Position numbers and translations under genes: made by a program | DNA from: Carposina sasakii | Taxonomy: Eukaryota > Arthropoda > Insecta > Lepidoptera > Carposinidae | Length of the DNA stretch: 64,000 nt | NCBI GenBank assembly: GCA_014607495.2 | Contig: CP053161.1 | Coordinates: 62,001 to 126,000 of the forward strand | Direction of reading: 5' to 3' | The notes under the pieces: model-generated | The model's database searches: none | What the model was told of the DNA's origin: nothing | What the model saw: the letters and a program-made list of their open reading frames with translations, nothing else | Shown: positions 35,243-45,885 of the stretch, piece by piece | Position numbering within the stretch: the stretch's first letter is position 1 | Layout of the letters: each line of letters begins with the position of its first letter

Positions 35243-35392
35243 CAATGCGGGCCATTTCACTTCTTCTCCTTTATAATTTCTTGGGGCCCATACTAATGTC
35301 CTTTCCACTAAAAATACACGAAACGTTCTACGTGAATACACTGCCACCCACTCGCGACGTTGCCAATCTACACCATCGAATTCCACTAAGAC
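35243..35392 (-). CDS. KDM3: KDM3-type histone demethylase, first exon seen
   Basis: This 150-nt exon has acceptor TTGTTTCAG and donor GTAAGT, phase 0 at both ends, and encodes 50 residues: VLVEFDGVDWQRREWVAVYS, then FLVERTLVWAPRNYKGEEVK and WPAL. It parallels the N-terminal KDM3 block (F)VEFD...W....WV.V...............LVWAPR.......WPALTF. The translation continues in frame into the next exon (SFTAL). The initiator exon, expected to supply about 50 more residues, was not found between here and the window end. It may be small, divergent or upstream of the promoter-like region at 37.3 kb. Confidence 0.88.
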
Positions 35393-36969
35393 CTGAAACA
35401 ATGAAATATTAAATGTAGTTTCTGACTGTCCTGAAATCAGCATTTTACAAGAATAAATCGCAAAACATACTAGCACCGCCCTCTAGTATCGAGTAGCGAA
35501 ACCATGACTCAATTCCTTTATATTAGTTTCACTAGATGGCGCTAGTTGATGCTGTGCGCATAAATGGCCGCCATCTATGACCCCACCCGCCAAAGCCACC
35601 CGCCTATCGATGGTGCGCGAGTGAGACAGAGTGATAACAAAAAAAAGAGATATCAACAATAACAAATCCACTTTTTATCACTTCACGGCCAGCCAGCCAG
35701 CTCGGGAAATATAGGTAGTTGTAGTAGGTAGGTTCATTCGAGACGAGGATAGGTATTCCAATAGCATTTGGAATACTACGTTAGTACACCTACCAACAGT
35801 ACTTACTTACTAACTGTACCAGATGAGAAGAAAATAATGTTGTATGTAACTTGAGGTACACCGAATAACTGCACCTTTTTTTCAATATTTCCTACTAACT
35901 GAGTAAGCCGTCTCGCTTCAAGTAAATTAGAGCCGTAATCAAGAAAAGAACTATTCAATAAAATAACTAAATCTAAGCAATATTAAATATGAGCAATATT
36001 ATTTTGTAATGTAGTTAGATACTCGACATTAGGCTATTTGACAGATTTTTAAATCTATTTTATATTATTCTCTGGAGATTTAAAAACCCAGTAAAAGTCA
36101 TAGATATACAGAAAAATCTGTAAATATCTATGGTAAAATTTTGTGAATAATATCAAATTAAAAGTTGAATATTTAAATAGCGCGCCAATGCCGCCAATAC
36201 GCTTCTATGAAAATATGGCGTCGGTGACATCACTTGCCTGTACTTTGACACATGTCATCTACAAACATTTTAAGCCTGCAATCTTAAGATGAAAACAAAA
36301 TAGCGGAAGATAGGCACGTCCTTAAAATCGTCAACAAGAAATTAGGCATGCTACACAACTACACGCACGAACACAAACACAGCTGTAATTGTATTTAACG
36401 TTGTACACTACTGAGCGATAGAGACAAACCTATTTATTTCGACAGTAGCGCGAGCGAGACAAGCGCGTTTCAATAGAGTTTCAATAATCATCGGAATAAT
36501 TTCGGGCTGAGTCGTGTCAGCTCGTGTCCCAGACAATAACTATGGTAAGAAGCTACTGCAAAAACGAAACACATCGGGCGCATTCGCACACGCACGGCAC
36601 GTGTTTGCTTGTTTAACTTGTCGCACATAGATGTATCATATATTTTTATCTCGCTTTGCAAAATGGCGATCAAAACAATAAGTGAATTTACAATTATTAA
36701 CCTAAGAATTTAAAGTTTTCGTGTACTTATGCGTGAAAAGTGATTCCATGTGATTTGTTTTTTTTTTAGTGATTAGTACAACGCACAAAAGCACATGAAG
36801 GCATTTTGATAAGTTTTACCCCGCTTAAAATAAAAAAAGAATTTCTTCCGTCACACGAGCGCGCTATTGCTACTCTCAACTGCAAATGAGTAAAATCAGG
36901 CGACGTTGGCCTAATTTAAGCGGTCCACGTGCTGGAGACGAGTCACTATCTTCTATTTTGTTTTCATCT
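35393..36969. other. Region upstream of the KDM3 exons, no coding exon found
   Basis: GC-richer islands at 35560-35610, 36180-36240, 36420-36480 and 36850-36960 suggest untranslated or regulatory sequence. No frame here gives a KDM3-like N-terminus. A THAP-like start lies at 36769-36804. Confidence 0.4.
36769..36804 (-). pseudogene. Short THAP-like start, stopped after 12 codons
   Basis: ATG in good context (TCAAAATG) reads MPSCAFVRCTNH and then TAA. The spacing M-P-x-C-x4-C-x-N is that of a THAP zinc-finger N-terminus and parallels MPACSVVVCKNR at 39577. There is no donor site before the stop. It may be a dead duplicate of the THAP exon at 39507-39577, or chance. Confidence 0.25.
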
Positions 36970-37225
36970 AAGCCTGCAATACATGTTGGCCCAGCCTAGC
37001 TGAGTTAACGCTAGAGGTCATCATCTCATTAAGAGAAATCAACTGTAAGGCTTAGACTATAAGTAACAATTTTATTACTTAGCAAAAATACTACAATATC
37101 ATTAGAATACTATTGTATTAGGTACCGACTAGAATTAAATAATCCACATACATACCTATTCCAATATTTATGCCTCACCTCTAGCGTTCACTCGGCTAGG
37201 CTGGGCCAACATGTATTGCAGGCTT
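36970..37225. mobile_element. MITE with about 48-bp terminal inverted repeats
   Basis: The left end AAGCCTGCAATACATGTTGG continues CCCAGCCTAGCTGAG and CGCTAGAGGT; the right end repeats this inverted with few differences. It is 256 bp long, has no coding capacity, and is probably TA-flanked. Interior blocks recur, rearranged, at 2485-2560 and 3040-3128. Confidence 0.8.
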
Positions 37226-37261
37226 TAGTGTAAACAAAAATCTATGTTTACAAGTAGGTAC

Positions 37262-37320
37262 CTACTTGGTGACGTCATAATAAGCCCGACCAATCATGAG
37301 CGTTTTGTGTCACGTGACAA
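37262..37320. promoter_or_regulatory. Promoter-like cluster: CRE, CCAAT, CACGTG
   Basis: Within 48 bp there is a consensus CRE TGACGTCA (37270-37277), a CCAAT box (37290-37294) and a palindromic E-box TCACGTGA (37310-37317). It lies in a GC-richer stretch. It could serve the plus-strand exon-like sequence that follows, the KDM3 gene on the minus strand about 1.9 kb away, or both. Confidence 0.5.
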
Positions 37321-37329
37321 AAGTTTAAA

Positions 37330-37505
37330 AATATGCGGATTCGGCGGGAAAAGCTGGAAGGGTGCAGGTGTAATTTTCTTGTGAAAATTAAAAATTATTT
37401 GTAAATGGCTTGCATGTGTCCGAAAAGTGATGTTTTCTGGTAGATAAGTTATATTTTGATTACTTGTGATGTGAATCTAGTGCGTGTGCATGGTTTTATA
37501 TGCAG
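37330..37505 (+). other. Possible untranslated first exon
   Basis: Starts just after the promoter-like cluster and ends at ATGCAG|GTAAGC, a good donor. It contains only a short upstream frame (ATG at 37405, 12 codons). No plus-strand coding exon was found downstream, so it may be a non-coding RNA or a leader whose coding exons lie outside what I recognise. The start is approximate. Confidence 0.3.
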
Positions 37506-39506
37506 GTAAGCCGAGTAAAACTTTAGCTGGATTACGATTTCTTCATGGGCGCATATAAGTTGTTTCTGCAATAATTTTCCATTTTGACTAACTTTACACT
37601 TGTTCTTGAGGATTTTCCCGACGTTTCATCATCATCATTATCATCCATCATAAATTCAGAAATCATTTTATTAGACAATGATTAGGCTGTATGGGCTTAG
37701 TTCCCCTTGCCTTTCCTTCGGGATAAACTAAATAAAATAAAAAAATATAATAAAAATATGCATTTTTATTTACGGATTTTAAGTATGTAAGTAAACCAAT
37801 TATTATTTAAACTTCCGTTAGTAAATAACCATTTTTAAACTCATAATACATACTGATGGAGATACCAAATCCCTGCATACTGATTACAGTAATTGACAGT
37901 TTAATTTCGCATTGTCAAATACTCGTAGCCTAAGTACGTATTTTAAATATTATTCTCATCTGAATTATCTTATCACCCACCTAAACTACCAAGCTTATTT
38001 CTCTAGGTTCACTACAATAGGTCTGAGCATAGGTAGGTAGGTACCATAGGTAAGGTACCTTTATGCCCCTACACAACACAGTTGTGTTTTTTTTTTCAGA
38101 ATTACATACTTACGTACGTAACTACCACGCTTCGCTGGAGTTTGTTCCAGTTATCGCCGTTAAAAACACAAGCTGCTTATTCCGCCATTAATGGGAGTAA
38201 ATACCCGGCTCATGCAACATGTAAGGAATGCTAATTCGGGTGCGCAAATGCGTCTGTTCGATTCCGAAATAGCATGACGATATCGAGAGGTTATCGAATC
38301 GAGTGATATACCTACTCTGCTACACTATCGATATACCTCCGTACCATAGATAACAGAAACACAGGAGATGGGCCGCTAAGCGCACTTAGTTTGAGTTCTG
38401 ATGTAAGCGGCTATAAGCCACACTTACATTGACATCTAAATAATAACACAAATTACACCCACATTGATAAATCTCTGACACTCACACATTTAAGGCGGTA
38501 CTCTCATTGGCGCGCACACATTGCTATCTACTGTGTAAGTACGCGCCTCAGTATAGCAAATACATTCAACAAATTTCACACGTACGCTAGTGATTGACTG
38601 TCGATAAATTTGTTATCGAGCACTTGCGTTGTTGCACATCGCGAACAATTTAGGCTTTAGTAGCTGGTCACAATACAATTTTAAACATGTTTTTACTTAG
38701 CTTCATCTTAAAATTCAACCTACTTTTTCTACTTCTCGTTGTCCGATTGAGCTTAGATTTTGATTTGCATCACAGTCACAAAAGTATGAGGTCACAAATA
38801 AAAGGTTATTTTTCTTGAAGGGATAAAGAATAAAGCAAATTCGTAGCGGAGTCTTTAATAAATTAGTACGGTATGTAAATGTTCGATGGAAATAAAAAAC
38901 TATAATAATATGCTTATTGGTAGTCATTTATTATATACATTTAACAAAATATTCTGAAATATTTAAGACTCGATAACACAAAGTAGGTAAGTAACCACTT
39001 TATAGTAACTATTTTACAGTTAAATAATATTTTTTTATATTATAATTTAAAAAAATATTTATTAATAAGAAACACAAAAATAAAGAAAGTTGACTTTGCA
39101 CACATCTACATTAATTTAGGTACTTTGTTACACTAATAATAATAAGTAATTCACCATTGTTTTACATAAACATAATATTTTTTAAACTCTCAAAATTATC
39201 TACTTAACATTAGTTATTACTCGTAGGTACTATTCGCGGCAACGTGACGTATCGACAACAAAAAATGACAGGTACAACTCTATGTCAAAGCGCTTAGCAG
39301 CGGCCGTGCGCGGGAGCGGCCGATTCAATATGCGCAATTATCATCACTCGGTCAAACTGATTTCAACACCAGGCACGCTACACTTAGCGAGCAATGTATT
39401 AGGTTCAATCGTTAGGTTACATATGTCACTCAGTGAAAATTATTTTAACGAAATAAAATTAAATTTGGGTATAAATGCTAGAAAACAAAATTGTTATTGT
39501 ACTTAC
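37506..39506. other. No gene seen
   Basis: This interval should contain the next THAP exon if that gene is compact, but none was found. The GC-richer part at 38130-38680, with TATCGAT-type motifs, may be regulatory. Confidence 0.4.
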
Positions 39507-39577
39507 CTATGAAAAGTGACCCCTTCAAGTTTATGGTCACTTCGATTCTTGCACACAACCACTGAACAAGCAGGCAT
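39507..39577 (-). CDS. First coding exon of a THAP zinc-finger gene (partial)
   Basis: ATG at 39575-39577 (minus strand) opens MPACSVVVCKNRSDHKLEGV then TFH, and the last two bases plus the next exon would give Arg: TTTCATAG|GTAAGT. THAP domains begin M-P-x-C..C-x-N-R, continue to G(V/I)(S/T)FH(R/K)FP, and are C2CH zinc fingers that bind DNA. THAP coding sequence commonly has an intron near this position. The rest of the domain (W, third Cys, His, AVPTIF) is on an exon I could not find. It could belong to a host transcription factor or a P-element-like transposase, both of which carry THAP. Confidence 0.6.
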
Positions 39578-40030
39578 TATAAAAAAACACTCCCGTGTGA
39601 CACGTTAGGCAATCAAGTCCCGACTGATTGCGTTTTCGCGATGTTTGCCTATTTTGTTCATAGTTCAATTACACCGCCCACGCCCCCACGGCCACTCTAT
39701 AGATCTCTGTGCTCCGTACCTACCTATAAAATGTTCTGCTAATTTGGTACCTATAATGTGGGTGGCCATATTACTATACACACATTACATGGCCACCCTT
39801 GCTCCTGAAAGTAATATTTTAAACTTTCAGAAAAACTGGAGTTGAGAGAAGGACAATTTACAATCAGGGGGCTCTTTAGTCAACTCGCCCTACTCGGAAC
39901 TCGGACCATTGGATCAGTTAACCAAACGAATTTATTTTAATAATTTTCTTTAGTTAAGTGGCCCTACTCTTTATTTGGACAAAAAATCTATTGTTTATTT
40001 CAAGTCGGTGTACAGACGTGTTCAAAACTG
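39578..40030. other. Region upstream of the THAP exon
   Basis: Expected to hold the promoter and 5' leader of the THAP gene. No TATA box or initiator that I would trust; no coding sequence. Confidence 0.35.
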
Positions 40031-40255
40031 TTAAGAGCCGGCAGTCAAATAAAATCCCACGGTTGCTCCGCCCACATACCCCGCCACCCGCAACACAGAG
40101 TTCTTACGCGTAAAATCTGCGAAGTTATAATTCAAAATTCGCGCGCTTTCGAGCAGGCGGGTCAATGCAAGGTCAAGCGCAGAGAACATAAAAACCACAG
40201 AGTCATTATTATAAGTAGTTGATTTCAAAGTAGTGTTGATTTTATTTTTGTTTGC
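40031..40255 (-). repeat. Dispersed GC-rich repeat, copy 2
   Basis: Reverse-complement relative of 8730-8953. The minus-strand frame reads VFMFSALDLALTRLLESARI and LRVAGYVGGATVG. Both copies share an adjacent GCAAACAAAAATAAAAT end. Confidence 0.75.
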
Positions 40256-40312
40256 ATAATAATAATATAATAAATTTAGTAACTAATAAGTAATGTCATC
40301 ATCTACCTATAT

Positions 40313-40508
40313 ATATCTATCTACATATAATAAAATTGTAACGGATTAATGTTTGTGCACGCTAATCTCAGAAACGGCTGAACCGATTTCGATGCAGTTT
40401 TCAGGAATATATTGTGACTTAACATATAGGCTACTTTTCATCCCGGATAATTTCGACATTTTGTTTTTTCTGCAGTCCACGCGGACGGAGTCGCGGGCGT
40501 CCACTAGT
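40313..40508 (+). repeat. Dispersed repeat ending in GTCCACTAG
   Basis: TATAATAAAATTGTAACGG, AACCGATTTCGATGCAGTTT and a TCGCGGGCGTCCACTAG end. Same type as 15468-15712 and the antisense copy 17977-18320. Confidence 0.65.
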
Positions 40509-41369
40509 ACAAAAATAAAATCCTAGACAATAAATCAGAGATTTATTTTGAACATAAAAAATTGTATCCAATACATTATGTGTAGCCGGAACTATAGAGA
40601 ATATGCGTCTGACACGAAAACAGATTTTTTATATTTTATTCGAAAGATATTACAAATACAAACCTAACAGTGTAAAAATAACATCAATCGGTTAGTAAAT
40701 ACCAGTTAAAAGTGTAAAAAAAATTACAACATAAAAGGAGTAAAACATACAATTTTACCCATATTTTGAATTATCTCATTGATTAAATAAATTCTTTTTT
40801 AATATCTGCATCTACTATTAAGCAATTTTTATTGACAACTATTCACAATTTTTTTATATTACGACTATAAAATAAGATTATTCCCCATACTAATTTGTGA
40901 CAGTTGTGAACTATGACGTTAAAGTTTATGCCATTTTAGTATGGAGTAAACGGAGCGTTTCAAAAACATTTTGCCGACTCGTATTTTTGAATCGCTGTAA
41001 ATCCAAAACGGTTAAACTTAGATGTGCCATTCCAATGGCATTCTTTATTCATTTTTTACGCAGAATCTAAAAATGTAATAAAATAATTCATGCATATACC
41101 TTATTGAGTAATTGAATGTCCGATTCAGACCGCTTTAAAAATATTTTTTAACAAAATTATTGTTTTTTTTTTATTATTACCTCTTATCAAATGAAAGAGC
41201 TTTACATTGGAATACAGTTCAGTATGAATAAATATTAAAAATTAAAATATAAGTAAAAGATTTTCCTTCAGATAAATGATTTTATTGAAAACAATGTAAA
41301 TAAATTATTAGTTGAAATAATAGGTAATCTCAATCTACGATATTAATCAGAATTCAGATTGTATAATAA
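40509..41369. other. No gene seen
   Basis: AT-rich with many A and T runs; no open frame of note. Confidence 0.4.
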
Positions 41370-41970
41370 TCTATACTAATATTATAAAGAGGTAAAGTAT
41401 GTGTGTTTGTATATTTGTTAAATTGTAAGGGGTAATCTCGGGATCTACTGAACCAATTTTAAAAATTCTTTCACCAATAGAAAGCCACATTATTGCTGAG
41501 TGTCATAGGTTATAAGAATTTCCCGATATTCACACGGGAAGGCGACCAACCGGAATTTAATATTTTTTACGAAAACCGCTATACATATGAAGCTGAAATC
41601 GGGCACATATGTTCATTGGGGACAACGAGGAAGGACTAAAAAAACGGATTTCCCAAAATTCCCACGGGAAGGGGACAAACGGGAATTCATAATTTTTACG
41701 ACAACCGCTATACATATGAAGCTGAAATCGGGCATATATGTTCATTGGGGAAAACGAGGAAGGACTAAAAATGGATTTCCCGAAATTCCCACAGGAAGGA
41801 GAAAAACGGGGAATTTCAAATTTTAACGAAAACCGCTATTTATACGAAGCTGAAATCGGATTAGGGCTACAGGGAAGCTCTAAGAACGGATTTCCCGAAA
41901 TTCCCGGGAAGAGGACCAACGGGAGTTCCAAATTTTTACGAAAACCGCTGTACCTACATATGAAGTTGTA
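41370..41970 (+). repeat. Repeat head followed by a 129-bp tandem array
   Basis: A dispersed-repeat head (ATACTAATATTATAAAGAGG) leads into about four tandem units marked by GAAAACCGCTATACATATG at 41571, 41700, 41828 and 41940. Spacings are 129, 128 and 112 bp. Units carry GAAGCTGAAATCGGGC and ATTTCCC.AAATTCCC.CGGGAA. Frames within it are open but repetitive and not gene-like. Confidence 0.75.
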
Positions 41971-42107
41971 GCTATATACTGATAAGTACCGAAGCGAAGC
42001 TTTTTTATTATGAATAATTTTATGAATAAAATTATGAATAATATACCTACCACATTGATGAGGAGAGTTTATGACTAGTAAATTATTACTTTTAGCTGTT
42101 TGTAAAT

Positions 42108-42158
42108 AATGTATATAAGTATAGGGATCTTAGTGTGGGACTAGGTTAACGTGTTGTA
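42108..42158 (+). repeat. 3' fragment of the tRNA SINE seen at 4178-4461
   Basis: GATCTTAGTGTGGGACTAG followed by GTTAACGTGTTGTA matches the minus strand of the 4178-4461 SINE. It abuts the SINE-like copy C, which probably inserted into it. Confidence 0.65.
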
Positions 42159-42424
42159 TCTTCTTCTTCTTTTTCAGCCTATTGCAGTCCACTGCTGGAC
42201 TTAGGCCTCCCCCAGGGCATGCCACAAGGCTACTGCCACAGGGGGGTTTTACCCATAGTCACCACGCTGGGCAGACGGGTTGGTGACCGCAGTGTGATTT
42301 TCGGACTATGTTGTCAGTACGGGAGGTGCTGCTGCCCACCTCCCGGAAACCCTTAATCGCCTCGTACGATACCCACGGGCAGGCAGGGGTGGTACAAACT
42401 CTACTCTGCCGGCACCACGCGGCA
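42159..42424 (-). mobile_element. SINE-like element, copy C
   Basis: Inverted member of the 9596-9856 family: CAGCCTATTGCAGTCCACTG on the left, GGCACCACGCGGC on the right. Its tail here is CTT-rich, not CAT-rich. Full length. Confidence 0.8.
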
Positions 42425-42925
42425 ATTACTATATTACAATTATTATACATAAAATATTATTATTATGTATTGTTATAAATATACTAACTTCGAGCACTAC
42501 AACATTGATCTCTTCAAAGCTAGAGTGAATAGGCACTTTATAGGCAAACATGTACCACCTAGGGCCGCATCTTGCTTAACATCAGGCACGATGGCGGTCA
42601 AATGTTTGCCTATCTAATTGTAAAAAAACTTACATTCGCATTTCTAATATTAGCAAGGATATAGTACGCTAAATGATACTGGCAATCTGTATAATCCGGT
42701 ATTGGTAATGAATGAAATATTACTTAATTTATACTTTGCCTAGGTATTCTATACAATACCGAATTAGCAGCCGGTAATGTCTATAAAAGAAGAGTTTCTG
42801 AAATTATTTAGGAAATCTATAAAATATTGTTTAACAAAAATTCCTTCTGCTGTCGCGACACGCTCGCTATGCTCGCTCGGCTCGTGCGTTGTTATTTTAA
42901 CAGTGCTATTATAACCTAACCTAAT
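42425..42925. other. No gene seen; short repeat trace
   Basis: At 42845-42925, CGCTCGCTATGCTCGCTCGG followed by CCTAACCTAA resembles a block near 50530-50600. Nothing else was found. Confidence 0.4.
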
Positions 42926-42928
42926 CTA

Positions 42929-43165
42929 CAGATATAATAAAAACGTAACGGATCGCTATCTGTACATGGAAGATATATGAGAAAAAAATATCATAGGAGA
43001 CCATTATCAACGCAATAGTACCCAAAATTATTATTTTTGTAATTTTTGTCTGTGTGTCTGTGCGTTTATGCACGCTGATCTACGGTTGAACCGATTTCGA
43101 TGCAGTTGTCAGGAATATATTGTGACAGGCCCACTTAACATATAGGCTACTTTTTATCACGGGTT
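42929..43165 (+). repeat. Dispersed repeat, 3'-truncated
   Basis: Corresponds to the reverse complement of 18060-18320 (TAACGGATCGCTATCTGTAC and AGGAATATATTGTGACAGG) and stops before the GTCCACTAG end. The MITE at 43201 follows closely. Confidence 0.6.
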
Positions 43166-43200
43166 TTTTTTTAAATATTTTGCAGTACTGATTCTATACA

Positions 43201-43586
43201 TACAGGATGTTTTTTCGTCGCCACCATTAACGAAGGGTACGTACTCTATACATCAAATAAAGTAAGTTTATGCCAAAAAAATGCTGGGAAACGATGTAAA
43301 TTTTTTATATTTTTTATTTTTATTACTTAATCGGGCGAAATTTGTAGTGTCCAGTGTTTATGCTAGTTTTTTCATAAACAGATATTAATTATTTCTTGTG
43401 AAAAAATCTTGCTACGCGCGTCAATGTGCATTTATGCAGAAAAACGCAGTCTATTTACTCAAGTTTGGACCCTAATATTTTGGAAACCAGACGCTTCCCA
43501 GATATGCTTCCATGGAGAAAAATGATCGTGATGATGAGGAGATTCCGTAGTTTTCGGGAACGTTGACGACCAAAAATCACCCTGTA
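43201..43586 (+). mobile_element. CAGGGTG-type MITE, longest intact copy
   Basis: Ends TACAGGATGTTTTTTCG and AAAAATCACCCTGTA give short inverted repeats with flanking TA. At about 386 bp it defines the family also found at 7376, 45606, 47380 and 62050. No transposase. Confidence 0.8.
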
Positions 43587-43763
43587 TAAACCTTCCTCGT
43601 GAATCACTTTATCTATTTTAAAAACCCGCATCAATATTCGTTCCCTAGTTGGAAAGATCTAAGCATACATAAGGACGGACAGACAGCGGCAAGCGACTTT
43701 GTTTTATAATATGTAGTGATAATATAAAAGTTTTTTCTTTTAATTTTATAATTGGAATTTTAC

Positions 43764-44240
43764 GATGGGGTTGCGTCGTTTAATTACGGAGTTTCTATGA
43801 CCACATTCCAGCTCTATCATCAGATCATGGTTAACAACTAGTATCAATGTACTCGTCAAGACGAATTAAACGAGCCCAAACTCGATGGGGTTGTGATGTT
43901 AAATTACGGAGTTCTTATTGCAACCTTCCAGCTCCATTATCAGACCCTGGTCACCATATAGTATAAAAGAAGTCATCAAGTGGAATTGAATGAGCCCAAA
44001 CTTGATGGGGTTGTGTCATTTAATTACTGACTTTCTATGTCCACCTTCCAGCTCTGTCATCAGATCAGCTCTATGTCGTGATAATATTGTATTGATATCC
44101 GATTTATAGTACATGCATGCAAAATTTTAGCTCAATCGGAAGCCAGGAAGTGGATCAAATTTAACTTGGACGATTTGATTACAGACAACGGGAAATGGCA
44201 GTCAGACTAAAATGAAGCTTGTAAAAAGCTTAATATTTTT
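43764..44240 (+). repeat. 120-bp tandem repeat with a dispersed 3' block
   Basis: GATGGGGTTG starts at 43764, 43884 and 44004 (120-bp period, third unit partial). Each unit has AATTAC.GA, CCTTCCAGCTC and ATCAGA motifs. It runs into AGCTCAATCGGAAGCCAGGA and GATTTGATTACAGACAACGG, a 3' block common in lepidopteran repeats. Confidence 0.75.
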
Positions 44241-44517
44241 ATGCACATAAGTATATTATAAATTTTTTTAACGTTAGAATTTTGTTTTATTTTGTATATT
44301 TTAACCTAGGCTCATTCCATAAACTTGTTCCATTTCCTGATCTAAACATGGGAATAAAATGACTAAAATTTCACGGTGAATAAAAAATAGTTACATGCGA
44401 TTGCGACTCCTATTATTCCTATGTTCCTACTGCCAGCGATAAGGTAAGGTAATTCATAAAATTTTATACTTTATTAAAATAGCATTAGTTATTTTTCTTG
44501 ATAAATATTTTTAGTTT

Positions 44518-44554
44518 TGTGTGTGCGCGTGTGTGTGTGTGTGTCTGTGTGTGC

Positions 44555-44593
<39 letters not shown>

Positions 44594-44594
44594 G
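44518..44594. repeat. (GT)n microsatellite
   Basis: Interrupted GT/GC dinucleotide run of about 75 bp. Confidence 0.95.
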
Positions 44595-44849
44595 TAAACT
44601 GAACTGTGTGATTGGTTTATTGCTTTAACGTAAATGGCTATATGTCAGAATCGGGTGTAAATGTGTTACAACTTTATTACTAAGATATAGGTTTAACTTA
44701 ACAAACTTATTACCCAACTTAAGTCTTTTTAATTATAAGCAACTCCAACAGTTTACATCTGTATAAGTACGTATAAAGTATTGATACGGGGACATCGATT
44801 AATGCTTGATCTAGTATGAGACTGTGTATCTACCATTATATTTGATCGA

Positions 44850-45384
44850 AGTGGAAATATAAATGTTTTTCGATTTTATTTCCCATGAGTTCGAACTAGG
44901 TCGAGTACACCAAAAAAAATAATAATATTACTGGCGTGGGCGCAAGCGACATAGACCCTGCGTCGTCGGCGCACAGCGCGGTACTGAGCTGAGCGCCAGC
45001 GGGCACGAAGTTACTATTTAATGCTATTCAGAGAGCGTTAGAGTAGAATATCGCTTGCGCACTTAACAACTGATTGAGCTCAGAAGTAAAGGGCGTAAGT
45101 CTCAAAAAGATTTTTGTTAATTGTGTGTTCAATTATGATTGTTTTTTTATTTTGGCTTTACAAAAGATCACTATCATTCATGTTATAGCCGAAATAAACG
45201 AAAAATGTTTAAAAAACATGTTGATTTCAAAAAACAAAACTATCGAGCGCAAGTCATTAAATCATGTTTTTTACACGACATAGTTAAGGGTACTAAGAAT
45301 ATACTGTAAAAGTCTCACATTAAACAAACATGCACCCAGCGTATTACATTAATATGATGTTAAATAACGTCTGCTTCCTCTTAA
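44850..45384 (+). repeat. Dispersed repeat, copy 2
   Basis: Partner of 1281-1865 in opposite orientation, including GGGCACGAAGTTACTATTTA and TCACATTAAACAAACATGCA, ending CTGCTTCCTCTTAA. Short frames inside it are not conserved as protein between copies. Confidence 0.7.
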
Positions 45385-45605
45385 GGTAAGATAAATGAAG
45401 AATACATATATTTCAAAATCACTATCTATCACGAATTTGAAAGTAAAAAAACAACAACAACATAAAGGAAAAATATTTAAAAAAAAAATTTACTACCGTC
45501 TAAAATAACTGTCACAAGTGCTATCAAGTTATCCCATTTGGAATTCATATAACGCGCCAGCTATCGAAAATAATAATAATTATTGCCGACCATTAAAAAG
45601 AAACA

Positions 45606-45885
45606 TACAGGGTGTTTTTTTGTGGCCACCTTTAACGAAGGGTACGTATTCTATACATGAAATAAAGTAAGTTTATGCCAAAAAAATGCTGGGAAATTTT
45701 TTTTTTTTTTTGAAAAATGTCTATGTGCATTTATGCAGAAAAACGCAGTCTATTTACTCAACTTTGGACCCTAATATTTTGGAAACCAGACACTTCCCAG
45801 GTATGCTTCCGTGGAGAAAAATGATCGTGATGATGAGGAGATTCCGTAGTTTTCGGAAACGTTGACGACCAAAAATCACCCTGTA
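45606..45885 (+). mobile_element. CAGGGTG-type MITE with internal deletion
   Basis: TACAGGGTGTTTTTTTGTGG to AAAAATCACCCTGTA, flanked by TA. It lacks about 100 bp of the interior relative to 43201-43586, replaced by a T-run near 45690-45710. Confidence 0.82.

Noticed and set aside
41587..41971. Overlapping frames that resemble a repetitive protein
   Set aside because: They are translations of the 129-bp tandem array, with frames broken by indels between units.
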